The position numbers and the translations under genes were made by a program. Below are positions 15,413-22,356 of a DNA stretch of 43,760 nucleotides, in pieces (the stretch's first letter is position 1; the number at the start of each line of letters is the position of its first letter). Origin of the DNA: an uncultured Clostridia bacterium (lineage in GTDB: Bacteria > Bacillota > Clostridia > UBA1381); contig CALXZP010000003.1 in NCBI GenBank assembly GCA_944393255.1, forward strand, positions 1 through 43,760, given 5' to 3'. Under the pieces are notes generated by a model, which was given only the letters and a program-made list of their open reading frames with translations, did no database searches and was not told the DNA's origin.

Positions 15413-15554
15413 GGCGGCGGGTTCCATTTCAGAATTTCAGTGGGAGTTATAATCTCCCGCTGAAATTCTGAGGAGCTAACGCTCCCTTTGCAGGATGCAA
15501 TCGTTCGCAAGCTCTGCTCCTTGCAAGCAAAGCAGAGCGTTGCTCCGATTTAAA
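15378..15554 (+). repeat. Structured intergenic repeat, copy A
   Basis: This 177-nt segment recurs in diverged form at 24100-24263. Shared blocks are TTATAAYCTATGCAAAG at the start, a 20-nt identical block (GCTAACGCTCC...TGCAGG, 15475-15494), and GAGCGTTGCTSCGATTTAAA at the end. It folds as a GC hairpin (CCCGCC/GGCGGG), an 18-bp stem 15429-15446 / 15454-15471 with a single wobble pair, and a long-range stem pairing CTAACGCTC with GAGCGTTG. The first 35 nt overlap the end of the kinase gene and give its stop codon. No coding capacity is evident. It could be a small non-autonomous element or a structured RNA. Confidence 0.85.
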
Positions 15555-15565
15555 ATTTTTTAATT

Positions 15566-15581
15566 CCTACAAAATTGTAGG
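15566..15581. promoter_or_regulatory. Perfect 16-bp palindrome upstream of the ABC operon
   Basis: CCTACAA-AA-TTGTAGG is a perfect inverted repeat, 73-88 nt before the ATPase ATG. It is a likely operator or short hairpin in front of the transporter operon. Whether the operon's own response regulator binds it is unknown; OmpR-type regulators more often use direct repeats. Confidence 0.45.
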
Positions 15582-15653
15582 CTTATTGTAAGGCCACAGT
15601 AGGGTTTGTGTGTTATTTTGTTAGTGTAAAAAACGAAAAGAGGTGTTTACACT

Positions 15654-16349
15654 ATGAATTTATTAGAAGTTAAACAATTAAGCAAAACCTACGGCAGCGG
15701 CGAAGCGGCTGTAAAAGCATTGAAAGACGTCAGCTTCAATGTGCCAAAGGGCGAATTTGTTGCGGTTGTCGGAGAGTCGGGAAGCGGAAAATCAACGCTT
15801 CTTAATATGATCGGCGCGCTTGATACGCCAACAAACGGAAAGGTGTTCATTGACGGAAAAGATATTTTTACAATGAAAGACAGTAAGCTAACGATATTCC
15901 GCCGCAGAAATATAGGCTTTATATTTCAGGCTTTTAATTTAATTCCCGAACTTACGGTTGAGCAGAATATTATATTCCCTGTATTGCTTGACTATCAAAA
16001 GCCCGATAAAAGGTATTTGGAGGAATTATTAACGGTGCTTAATCTGAAGGATCGCCGTAATCATTTACCGAGTGAGCTGAGCGGCGGGCAGCAGCAAAGA
16101 GTGGCAATAGGCAGAGCCTTGATTACACGCCCCGCTCTTATTTTGGCGGACGAACCGACGGGAAATTTGGACACGCAAAACAGCAGCGAGGTAATCGCAT
16201 TGTTAAAGGAAGCATCAAGAAAGTACGAGCAGACAATAATACTGATTACCCATAACCGTTCTATCGCCGCGTCCGCCGACCGCGTTCTGAATGTTTCGGA
16301 CGGCGTTCTGACGGATTTGGGAGGTGTTAATAATGAAAAGCTATCTTAG
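15654..16349 (+). CDS. ABC transporter ATPase, MacB/LolD/BceA type
   Basis: The 231-residue ATPase has Walker A GESGSGKST (about residues 39-47), a Q-loop in FIFQAFNL, the signature LSGGQQQRVAIGRAL, Walker B LILADEPTGNLD and the switch His in LITHNRS. This subfamily pairs with FtsX-type permeases and works in antimicrobial-peptide export/sensing or lipoprotein release rather than classic import. AGAGGTG lies upstream of the ATG. The 3' end overlaps the permease start by 17 nt. Together with the two-component genes it forms a Bce-like module. Confidence 0.95.
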   Translation: MNLLEVKQLSKTYGSGEAAVKALKDVSFNVPKGEFVAVVGESGSGKSTLLNMIGALDTPTNGKVFIDGKDIFTMKDSKLTIFRRRNIGFIFQAFNLIPELTVEQNIIFPVLLDYQKPDKRYLEELLTVLNLKDRRNHLPSELSGGQQQRVAIGRALITRPALILADEPTGNLDTQNSSEVIALLKEASRKYEQTIILITHNRSIAASADRVLNVSDGVLTDLGGVNNEKLS

Positions 16350-17286
16350 CCTGATCCCTATTTCCGCAAAAGTACACAGGAAACAAAACCGTATGACTAT
16401 CCTATGTATTGTTCTTGCCGTGTTTCTCGTTACCGCTGTGTTTTCTATGGCGGATATGGGTATTCGTATGGAATATGCCAGCGCAAAAATTAAACACGGT
16501 AACTGGCATATCGGAGTACACGGAATTTCCGCCGCCGATGCGGAAAAAATTGCGTCCCGCCCCGATGTTGCTGCGGTTTCGGAATATGACGTTATCAACT
16601 ACGATATTAAAAATGACTACTATATCGGTGCAAAAAGAGCCGCTGTCGCAGGAATGAATGAAACATTCCTCACCGATACATTTGATTATATGACGGAGGG
16701 GCGTTTTCCCGAAAATGAAAATGAAGCGTTAGTTTCTGAAAACGCGAAGGATATTCTTGGCGTAAAAATCGGCGACAGCATTACTCTTAAAACACCCGCC
16801 GGGGATCTTGAATATACAATATCCGGCTTTGAGCGGGACAGAGACAGCGGCAAGTATGACGCAATCATTCTTTGCGTTAACATGACCGCCTTTGATAAGG
16901 TGCGCACTGCGAACGGAATAACAACCGTTCCCGAACACTTCTATCGGTTCAATAAGTATATCAATGTCCGAAAAGCGATCAACGAAATCAAGGAACAATT
17001 TTCCCTTACGGAAGAAAATGTGAGCGAAAATGTTGTAATGGTCGGTCTGTCGGGTTTTAGTGAAAATAATGTTGTGCAGGGAATGTACGCCGTTGCCGCT
17101 TTCCTCTTTCTCCTTATACTGACTGCCGGAGTGCTTATGATAGCAAGCAGTTTAAACAGCAATGTTATGCAGCGTACAAAATTTTTCGGAATGCTGCGCT
17201 GTACCGGTGCGAGCAAAAAGCAAATAAAAAATTCGTGCGCTGTGAGGCTTTGTATTGGTGCAAATCAGCCGTTCCGACAGGAATAG
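16333..17286 (+). CDS. FtsX-type ABC permease, N-terminal part (frameshifted)
   Basis: The permease begins at ATG 16333 (GAGG at 16321-16324; the GTG at 16324 overlaps that site). Visible are an N-terminal membrane helix (about residues 18-42), a MacB-like extracytoplasmic domain to about 240, and a helix (VVQGMYAVAAFLFLLILTAG) opening the FtsX domain. The frame breaks at about residue 299: after GASKKQIKN the reading becomes an unrelated 18-residue tail to TAG/TGA-type termination at 17286, while the true continuation FVRCEALYWCK is in the -1 frame. The break lies on A AAA AAT (17226-17232). The remainder is the feature 17235-18668. Confidence 0.85.
   Translation: MKSYLSLIPISAKVHRKQNRMTILCIVLAVFLVTAVFSMADMGIRMEYASAKIKHGNWHIGVHGISAADAEKIASRPDVAAVSEYDVINYDIKNDYYIGAKRAAVAGMNETFLTDTFDYMTEGRFPENENEALVSENAKDILGVKIGDSITLKTPAGDLEYTISGFERDRDSGKYDAIILCVNMTAFDKVRTANGITTVPEHFYRFNKYINVRKAINEIKEQFSLTEENVSENVVMVGLSGFSENNVVQGMYAVAAFLFLLILTAGVLMIASSLNSNVMQRTKFFGMLRCTGASKKQIKNSCAVRLCIGANQPFRQE
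17226..17232 (+). other. Slippery heptamer at the permease frameshift
   Basis: A-AAA-AAT in the zero frame fits the X XXY YYZ pattern for -1 ribosomal frameshifting, and a -1 slip exactly restores the permease frame (next codons TTC GTG CGC TGT). The same fact is explained by loss of one A from a run of seven, either as a real mutation or as a sequencing error. I saw no strong stimulatory hairpin just downstream. Confidence 0.5.
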
Positions 17287-18668
17287 CTTTGGGAATAATT
17301 ATAACGTGGGGATTGTGCGCCGTACTGAAATTTGGTATCGGCGGTGAATTTTCTGAAATATCGCTTTTTGGAATAAGCCCTATCGGTATAATTTTCGGTA
17401 TTTTAGTGGGAGTTATTACTGTCCTTATTGCAGCCCGTTCTCCGGCGAAAAAGGCGGCAAGCGTGTCCCCTGCTGCAGCAGTGTCGGGCAATGCGTACAG
17501 TGCAAAAAATATCCGTCATAAATCAAATATGCGTATTGGGAAAATAGAAACGGTTTTGGGTGTAAATCACGCAATATCGTCAAAGAAAAATCTTGTGCTT
17601 ATGACCCTTTCGTTTGCGTTGAGTATTATTCTGTTTTTGGGGTTTTCCGCTATCCACGACTGGACGCGCCACGCGCTGAACGGCCTGCAGCCGCATACGC
17701 CGGATTTGTCCATCGTAAGCGATGACCGTTCCTGCACGATTACGCAGGAGCTGATTGATGAAGTTGGTTCTATGGCAGGCGTAAAACGTGTTGTCGGACG
17801 CGCTTTCAGCGGGGACTTCCCAACCGAAACGGATAAAGGTGTAACGGCAATAGACCTTGTTTCATTAGACGCACAGCAATTTAGTTGGGCAGACGAGGAA
17901 AAATGGTCTGCGGATAAAATAGGGCTGGAGCGCGCCTATAAGGAGGACGGCTTTGTTATGACCGTCTATGACAAGGATAACCCTCTCCAAAAAGGCGATA
18001 AAATCAGATTAAACGGTGAACTGCTTGAAATATCCTGTGTACTGACAGACAGTCCCATAAGCGGAAGCGGCAATCCTACAATAATGTGCACAGAAGAAAT
18101 ATTCACGCGCTTAACAGGAGAAACAAGATTTTCAGTAGCGGATATTCAGCTTATAAGAAATGTGTCTGACAGTGATATAAGCATGATCCGTGCAGCGGCT
18201 GAGACCAACGGCTTTTTGCTATCCGACAGGCGCGAAAACAACCGCGAGGTTGCGGGCACATATTGGGCGTTCACATTGCTTGTATATGGCTTTTTGGCGC
18301 TTATTGCCGTGATTTCTGTCTTTAATATTGTAAACAGCATTTCTATGAGCGTATCTGCAAAAATTAAGCAGTACGGCGCAATGCGCGCTATCGGTATGGG
18401 CAATAATCAACTTACAAAAATGGTAACTGCCGAAACTATGACCTATACCCTGTGCGGTCTGTTTGTGGGTTTGGCGGCCGGAGTACCAATTCACAAGAGC
18501 TTTTATGAAAGCTTTGTAACCGCATACTTTGGCGAAGCATGGGAACTCCCGATTTTTGCGGCAATTATTATCACATTATTTGTTATTACCGCATCGGCTG
18601 CGGCGATATATGCTCCCGCAAAAAGGATAAGAAATATGACGGTTACTGATACGATAAATGAATTATGA
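17235..18668 (+). CDS. FtsX-type ABC permease, C-terminal part (frameshifted)
   Basis: This frame continues the permease: the rest of the first FtsX four-helix unit (GIALGIIITWGLCAVLKFG; ISPIGIIFGILVGVITVLIAARSPAKKAA, about 17280-17470), a second extracytoplasmic domain beginning with GFSAIHDWTRHAL, and the final FtsX unit (TYWAFTLLVYGFLALIAVISVFNIVNSISMSV; ...PIFAAIIITLFVITASAAAIYAPAKRI). Joined with the first part it gives about 778 residues, a normal length for this two-FtsX permease type. The GTG at 17235 has no ribosome binding site, so it is not an independent gene. Either frameshifting makes a full protein or the transporter is inactive. Confidence 0.85.
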   Translation: MRCEALYWCKSAVPTGIALGIIITWGLCAVLKFGIGGEFSEISLFGISPIGIIFGILVGVITVLIAARSPAKKAASVSPAAAVSGNAYSAKNIRHKSNMRIGKIETVLGVNHAISSKKNLVLMTLSFALSIILFLGFSAIHDWTRHALNGLQPHTPDLSIVSDDRSCTITQELIDEVGSMAGVKRVVGRAFSGDFPTETDKGVTAIDLVSLDAQQFSWADEEKWSADKIGLERAYKEDGFVMTVYDKDNPLQKGDKIRLNGELLEISCVLTDSPISGSGNPTIMCTEEIFTRLTGETRFSVADIQLIRNVSDSDISMIRAAAETNGFLLSDRRENNREVAGTYWAFTLLVYGFLALIAVISVFNIVNSISMSVSAKIKQYGAMRAIGMGNNQLTKMVTAETMTYTLCGLFVGLAAGVPIHKSFYESFVTAYFGEAWELPIFAAIIITLFVITASAAAIYAPAKRIRNMTVTDTINEL

Positions 18669-18689
18669 TAAAATTATGCGAGGTTAGTT

Positions 18690-18737
18690 ATGAACACAAA
18701 AAATAAATGGCTATTGTGCCCGATGTGTAAAGTTTGA
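18690..18737 (+). pseudogene. Truncated cysteine-rich (KTR-like) protein gene
   Basis: Sixteen codons reading MNTKNKWLLCPMCKV-stop follow AGGTTAG. They match the start of the small cysteine-rich KTR-domain proteins (pattern W-LCPxCxNKTR, about 60 residues) that accompany conjugative transposons in Bacillota. Here the frame ends just after the first CxxC. The family assignment is from memory of the motif and the match is short. Confidence 0.45.
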
Positions 18738-18825
18738 AAAAAGAAGCTTTTAGCACATAGTAAAAAATGCATGGCAAACAAGACATTTAAGCTGATAAAA
18801 AATCGAGAAAATGTTATGATATAAT

Positions 18826-19001
18826 TGATGGGTGACCAAAAAAGATGAGAATAGCATCCAAATGTGATATAATGTTTAACGACCAAGAAAAACATTAGTC
18901 AAAGGAGCTATTCTCATGATTAGTATATCAGAAGTTGACCGCTTTCGTCAACCTTGACAAGGGAAATTATTTTTGTTTTTGATTAAAAGTGTCACCCATC
19001 A
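18826..19001 (+). mobile_element. Internally deleted IS21-like element (176 bp)
   Basis: TGATGGGTGAC (18826-18836) and GTCACCCATCA (18991-19001) are perfect 11-bp terminal inverted repeats with TG...CA ends, as in the IS21 family. Inside are a promoter-like region, a good ribosome binding site (AAAGGAGC) and an ATG at 18916 opening a frame that stops after 13 codons (MISISEVDRFRQP). That looks like the start of a transposase whose body has been deleted. No clear target-site duplication is visible. The family assignment is by ends only. Confidence 0.55.
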
Positions 19002-19044
19002 TTGACTTCTGTACAAAAAAAATAAAATTTTTTTGAAAAAAGTA

Positions 19045-19073
19045 TTGACAAACGAGTAAGAATATGATATTAT
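19045..19073 (+). promoter_or_regulatory. Promoter of tRNA-Gln
   Basis: TTGACA (19045-19050) and TATTAT (19068-19073) are separated by 17 bp, with an extended -10 TG at 19065-19066. It lies 40 nt before the tRNA. Confidence 0.8.
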
Positions 19074-19112
19074 ATTATAGTCGTCCGGCAGGGACGATAA
19101 AAATACGGATGA

Positions 19113-19186
19113 TGCGGAATTGTGTAAGGGTAGCACTAGTGACTCTGACTCACTCTGTTCGGGTTCGAATCCTGATTCCGCAGCCA
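19113..19186 (+). tRNA. tRNA-Gln (anticodon CTG)
   Basis: The full cloverleaf can be drawn. The acceptor stem is TGCGGAA/TTCCGCA with the weak U1-A72 pair typical of tRNA-Gln. The D-arm is GTGT-AAGGGTA-GCAC. The anticodon stem AGTGA/TCACT holds loop CTCTGAC, so the anticodon is CTG (19145-19147) and reads CAG. The T-arm is TCGGG-TTCGAAT-CCTGA (one G-T pair). Discriminator G and an encoded CCA follow (19184-19186). Confidence 0.95.
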
Positions 19187-19190
19187 ATAC

Positions 19191-19218
19191 AAAAAAGGCT
19201 TGATATCAAGCCTTTTTT
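19191..19218. terminator. Terminator of tRNA-Gln
   Basis: A perfect 28-nt palindrome with arm AAAAAAGGCTTGAT and its complement, ending in six T, lies four bases after the tRNA CCA. A-run and T-run make it functional on either strand. Confidence 0.9.
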
Positions 19219-19285
19219 GCGTTTCAGCAGGAAAAGCCGCACTCTGCGGCAGACTGTCAGATCAAAGCGTCGGGAGGTAACGTAC

Positions 19286-21763
19286 ATGCCGGATAAGATC
19301 AAGGTGCGCGGTGCGCGCGTACATAATTTGAAAAATATAAACGTGGATATCCCGCTCAATAAAATAGTCGCGGTGGCGGGAGTGTCGGGCTCGGGCAAGT
19401 CGTCTCTTGCGCTCGGCGTTCTGTATGCGGAGGGCTCGAGACGGTATCTCGAGTCTCTTTCAACGTATACGAGACGGCGCATGACGGGTGCGGCGGCCGC
19501 CGATGTTGACGAGATACTGTATGTTCCCGCGTCGCTTGCGCTGCGCCAGAGACCGGGCGTCCCGGGCATACGCAGCACCTTCGGTACGGGAACGGAGCTT
19601 CTGAACAGTCTGCGGCTTATGTATTCGCGTCTGGCGAGCCATCGCTGTCCGAACGGGCATTACGTTGAGCCGTCGTTAAACGTTGCGGCGGAGAGGGAGC
19701 TTGTCTGTCCCGAGTGCGGCGCGCGTTTTTATGCGCCGTCGGCGGAGGAGCTGGCGTTCAACAGCAGCGGCGCATGCGGGCGCTGCGGGGGAACGGGGAT
19801 AGTGCAGACGGTGGACGAGAGCACGCTCGTGCCGGATGAGACTATATCTATAGACGACGGAGCCGTGGTGCCCTGGAACACGCTTATGTGGTCGCTCATG
19901 ACCGATGTGTGCCGTGAGATGGGCGTTCGCACCGATGTGCCGTTTAGCGAGCTGACCGAAATGGAACGTGATATCGTTTTCCATGGGCCTGCCGAAAAAA
20001 AGCATATACTGTACAAATCAAAAAACAGCAACCAGGCGGGAGAGCTTGATTTTACGTATTATAACGCCGTATACACGGTGGAAAACGCGCTGTCGAAGGT
20101 CAAGGACGAAAAGGGCATGAAGCGCGTTGAGAAGTTCCTGCATGAGGAGACCTGTCCCGAATGTTGTGGAACACGGCTGTCGGAAAAGGCGAGAGCGCCG
20201 AAGCTCCGGGGGATAACGCTTGACGAGGCGTGCGGAAAAACGCTTTCGGAGCTTGTTGTCTGGGTGAAGGGAGTGCCGGAAAGTCTGCCGGAGGAGATGC
20301 GTCCTATGGCAGAGGCTATCTGCGGCTCATTTCTCTCGGCCGCCGGACGGCTGATGGATCTGGGGCTGGGATATCTTGCGCTCGACCGCGCCGCGTCTAC
20401 TCTGTCTACAGGGGAACGCCAGCGCATGCAGCTTGCCAGGGCGGTGCGCAATCGTACCACGGGCGTTCTCTATGTGCTCGACGAACCGTCCATCGGGCTT
20501 CACCCGTCGAATATCGCCGGGCTCAGAGGCGTGATGGACGATCTCATCGCGGACGGCAATTCGGTCATACTCGTCGATCACGATACGCAGATACTGTCCG
20601 CTGCCGACCGGTTCATAGAAATGGGACCGGGCGCGGGCGCGGAGGGCGGGAACGTCATAGCAAGCGGTACGCTCGGCGATATAGTCAGCAGCAAAAATTC
20701 GAGGATAGCCCCGTTTTTGTCGGACGGCGCGGATATAAACGTCAGGAAGCGCGCGGCTGCCGGCGAGGTGTTTGAATACGGTACGATCTATCTTTCAACC
20801 GGGGCGATACACACTGTAAAGCCGCTCGAAACCGTCATACCAAAGGGGCGGCTCACCGCTGTCACGGGCGTTTCCGGCTCGGGCAAAACGACGCTTATCT
20901 TAGAAAGCCTTATACCCGCGCTGAGGGCGCTGACCGAAGGCGCACAGCTGCCGGAGCATGTAAAGGAGGTAAGGGCGGAGGGGATAAAGCAGATAAAGCT
21001 TATAGATGCTTCACCCATAGGCATAAACGTGCGCTCGACCGTGGCGACATATGCGAACGTGCACGACGAGCTGAGGAAGGCGTACGCAAGGACAGAGGGC
21101 GCTAAGGCAAAGGGCTTCAGAGCGGGAGATTTTTCATACAATACGGGCAGACTGCGCTGTCCGGTATGCGACGGAACGGGCAGCATAAGTCTCGACGTTC
21201 AGTTCCTGCCGGATGTGGAGATACCGTGTCCGGAATGTAAAGGCTCGAGATACAGCAAGGGAGCGTATGAGATAAGGCGCGGGAACAAAAACGGCGCGGA
21301 GTATTCGCTGCCGCAGCTCATGGCGATGGATATACGCCGCGCGATGGAGGCGTGCGCCGGACTGAGGACCGTATGCGGCAGACTTGGCACGCTCGACGAG
21401 CTTGGACTGGGATATCTGACTCTCGGCGAGGCCACGCCGGGACTTTCGGGCGGCGAGGCGCAGCGCTTGAAGCTGGCGTCCGAAATGGGAAGGAAGCAGT
21501 CTGATACGGTGTTCGTATTTGACGAGCCGACCATAGGGCTGCATCCTGAGGATGTGAAAACGCTTGTCAGGGTGTTTGACAGGCTGACCCGAAACGGGGC
21601 GACGGTCATAGTGATAGAGCACGATCTTGACCTTATCAGAAACGCGGACTACGTGATAGATATGGGGCCCGGCGGCGGCGAGAGCGGCGGCAGGATAGTA
21701 GCCTCGGGCACGCCGGAGGAGATAGCCGCGAACCCGGACAGTATAACGGGAAGGTATCTGTGA
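19286..21763 (+). CDS. UvrA2-like ABC ATPase lacking the UvrB-binding domain
   Basis: The 825-residue protein is a UvrA homologue with two ABC modules. First module: Walker A GVSGSGKSS (32-40), zinc module C141xxC144...C164xxC167, signature LSTGERQRMQLARAV, and VLYVLDEPSIGLHPSN. Second module: GVSGSGKTT, zinc module CPVCDGTG...CPECKGS, LSGGEAQRLKLASEMG and FDEPTIGLHPED. Only about 100 residues separate Walker A from the first zinc module, against over 200 in UvrA, so the UvrB-binding domain is missing. That places it with UvrA2-type proteins, linked to DNA-adduct or drug tolerance in some actinobacteria and deinococci. The start at 19286 follows GGGAGGTAA. No uvrB or uvrC is near. Confidence 0.9.
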   Translation: MPDKIKVRGARVHNLKNINVDIPLNKIVAVAGVSGSGKSSLALGVLYAEGSRRYLESLSTYTRRRMTGAAAADVDEILYVPASLALRQRPGVPGIRSTFGTGTELLNSLRLMYSRLASHRCPNGHYVEPSLNVAAERELVCPECGARFYAPSAEELAFNSSGACGRCGGTGIVQTVDESTLVPDETISIDDGAVVPWNTLMWSLMTDVCREMGVRTDVPFSELTEMERDIVFHGPAEKKHILYKSKNSNQAGELDFTYYNAVYTVENALSKVKDEKGMKRVEKFLHEETCPECCGTRLSEKARAPKLRGITLDEACGKTLSELVVWVKGVPESLPEEMRPMAEAICGSFLSAAGRLMDLGLGYLALDRAASTLSTGERQRMQLARAVRNRTTGVLYVLDEPSIGLHPSNIAGLRGVMDDLIADGNSVILVDHDTQILSAADRFIEMGPGAGAEGGNVIASGTLGDIVSSKNSRIAPFLSDGADINVRKRAAAGEVFEYGTIYLSTGAIHTVKPLETVIPKGRLTAVTGVSGSGKTTLILESLIPALRALTEGAQLPEHVKEVRAEGIKQIKLIDASPIGINVRSTVATYANVHDELRKAYARTEGAKAKGFRAGDFSYNTGRLRCPVCDGTGSISLDVQFLPDVEIPCPECKGSRYSKGAYEIRRGNKNGAEYSLPQLMAMDIRRAMEACAGLRTVCGRLGTLDELGLGYLTLGEATPGLSGGEAQRLKLASEMGRKQSDTVFVFDEPTIGLHPEDVKTLVRVFDRLTRNGATVIVIEHDLDLIRNADYVIDMGPGGGESGGRIVASGTPEEIAANPDSITGRYL

Positions 21764-21782
21764 AAAGGTTATCCGCAAAACG

Positions 21783-21811
21783 TTGACATTATTTTGATTT
21801 GGGTATATAAT
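21783..21811 (+). promoter_or_regulatory. Consensus promoter before the ferredoxin-like fragment
   Basis: TTGACA (21783-21788) and TATAAT (21806-21811) are separated by 17 bp, 40 nt before the next ATG. Confidence 0.85.
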
Positions 21812-21851
21812 ATAGATAAGTTGAGTATCTATATAGAATGTTGACGGCGTT

Positions 21852-22250
21852 ATGGTAGTTCTTTCGGGAATGAGCACGCTTGAACAAATGCAGGATAATA
21901 TCTCGTACATGAGGGACTTCGGCGGACTTACCGGGGCGCAGCGGCGGATCTTAGCGGAGGCCCGCGCGGAGCTTGACAGGATACCGATAATACCTTGTAC
22001 CACCTGTAACTACTGCTCCAAGGTCTGCCCCGGAAACATCGGTATATCCGGCTCGTTCACGGCAATGAATTACTATACTCTGTACGGCGATAAGGCCGCC
22101 GCGGCCGCTCAGGAGACCTGGCTTGTAGGCAGTCACGGGAAAAAGAGCGCGGGAGAATGCATAAAATGCGGCAAGTGCGAGCAGGTCTGCCCGCAGCATA
22201 TCGCTATACGCGCAGAGCTTGAAAAGGTCAGCGCCGCGCTGCTGCAGTAG
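21852..22250 (+). pseudogene. C-terminal [4Fe-4S] piece of an aldo/keto reductase
   Basis: The 132-residue frame matches the end of ferredoxin-fused aldo/keto reductases: VVLSGMSTLEQMQDNISYM is the last part of the barrel, followed by two cluster motifs CTTCNYCSKVCP and CIKCGKCEQVCP with the closing PQHIAIRAELEKV. The NADPH-binding and catalytic barrel (normally about 230 residues) is absent. Homology appears to reach a few codons upstream of the ATG (NVDGV) before an in-frame TAG at 21834. There is no clear ribosome binding site, yet a perfect promoter sits just upstream. It is either a decayed gene or a stand-alone ferredoxin-like protein born by truncation. Confidence 0.75.
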
Positions 22251-22356
22251 GTCTGTGTATAAAATGGAATAAGACCGCATACCGCAGCGGCGGACGATAA
22301 CCGAGAGGGTGCGGGAAAGGACACGGAAAGTATTTAAATTGCAAAGAGGTGAGGTC

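Noticed and set aside
17235..17286. Independent start of a second permease gene at GTG 17235
   Set aside because: No ribosome binding site, and the codons just before it in the same frame continue the permease family sequence; best explained as the frameshifted second half.
19113..19186. tRNA-Gln as the attachment site of the island
   Set aside because: Elements usually enter the tRNA 3' end, but the island lies on the 5' side, and no duplicated tRNA 3' end or integrase was found.
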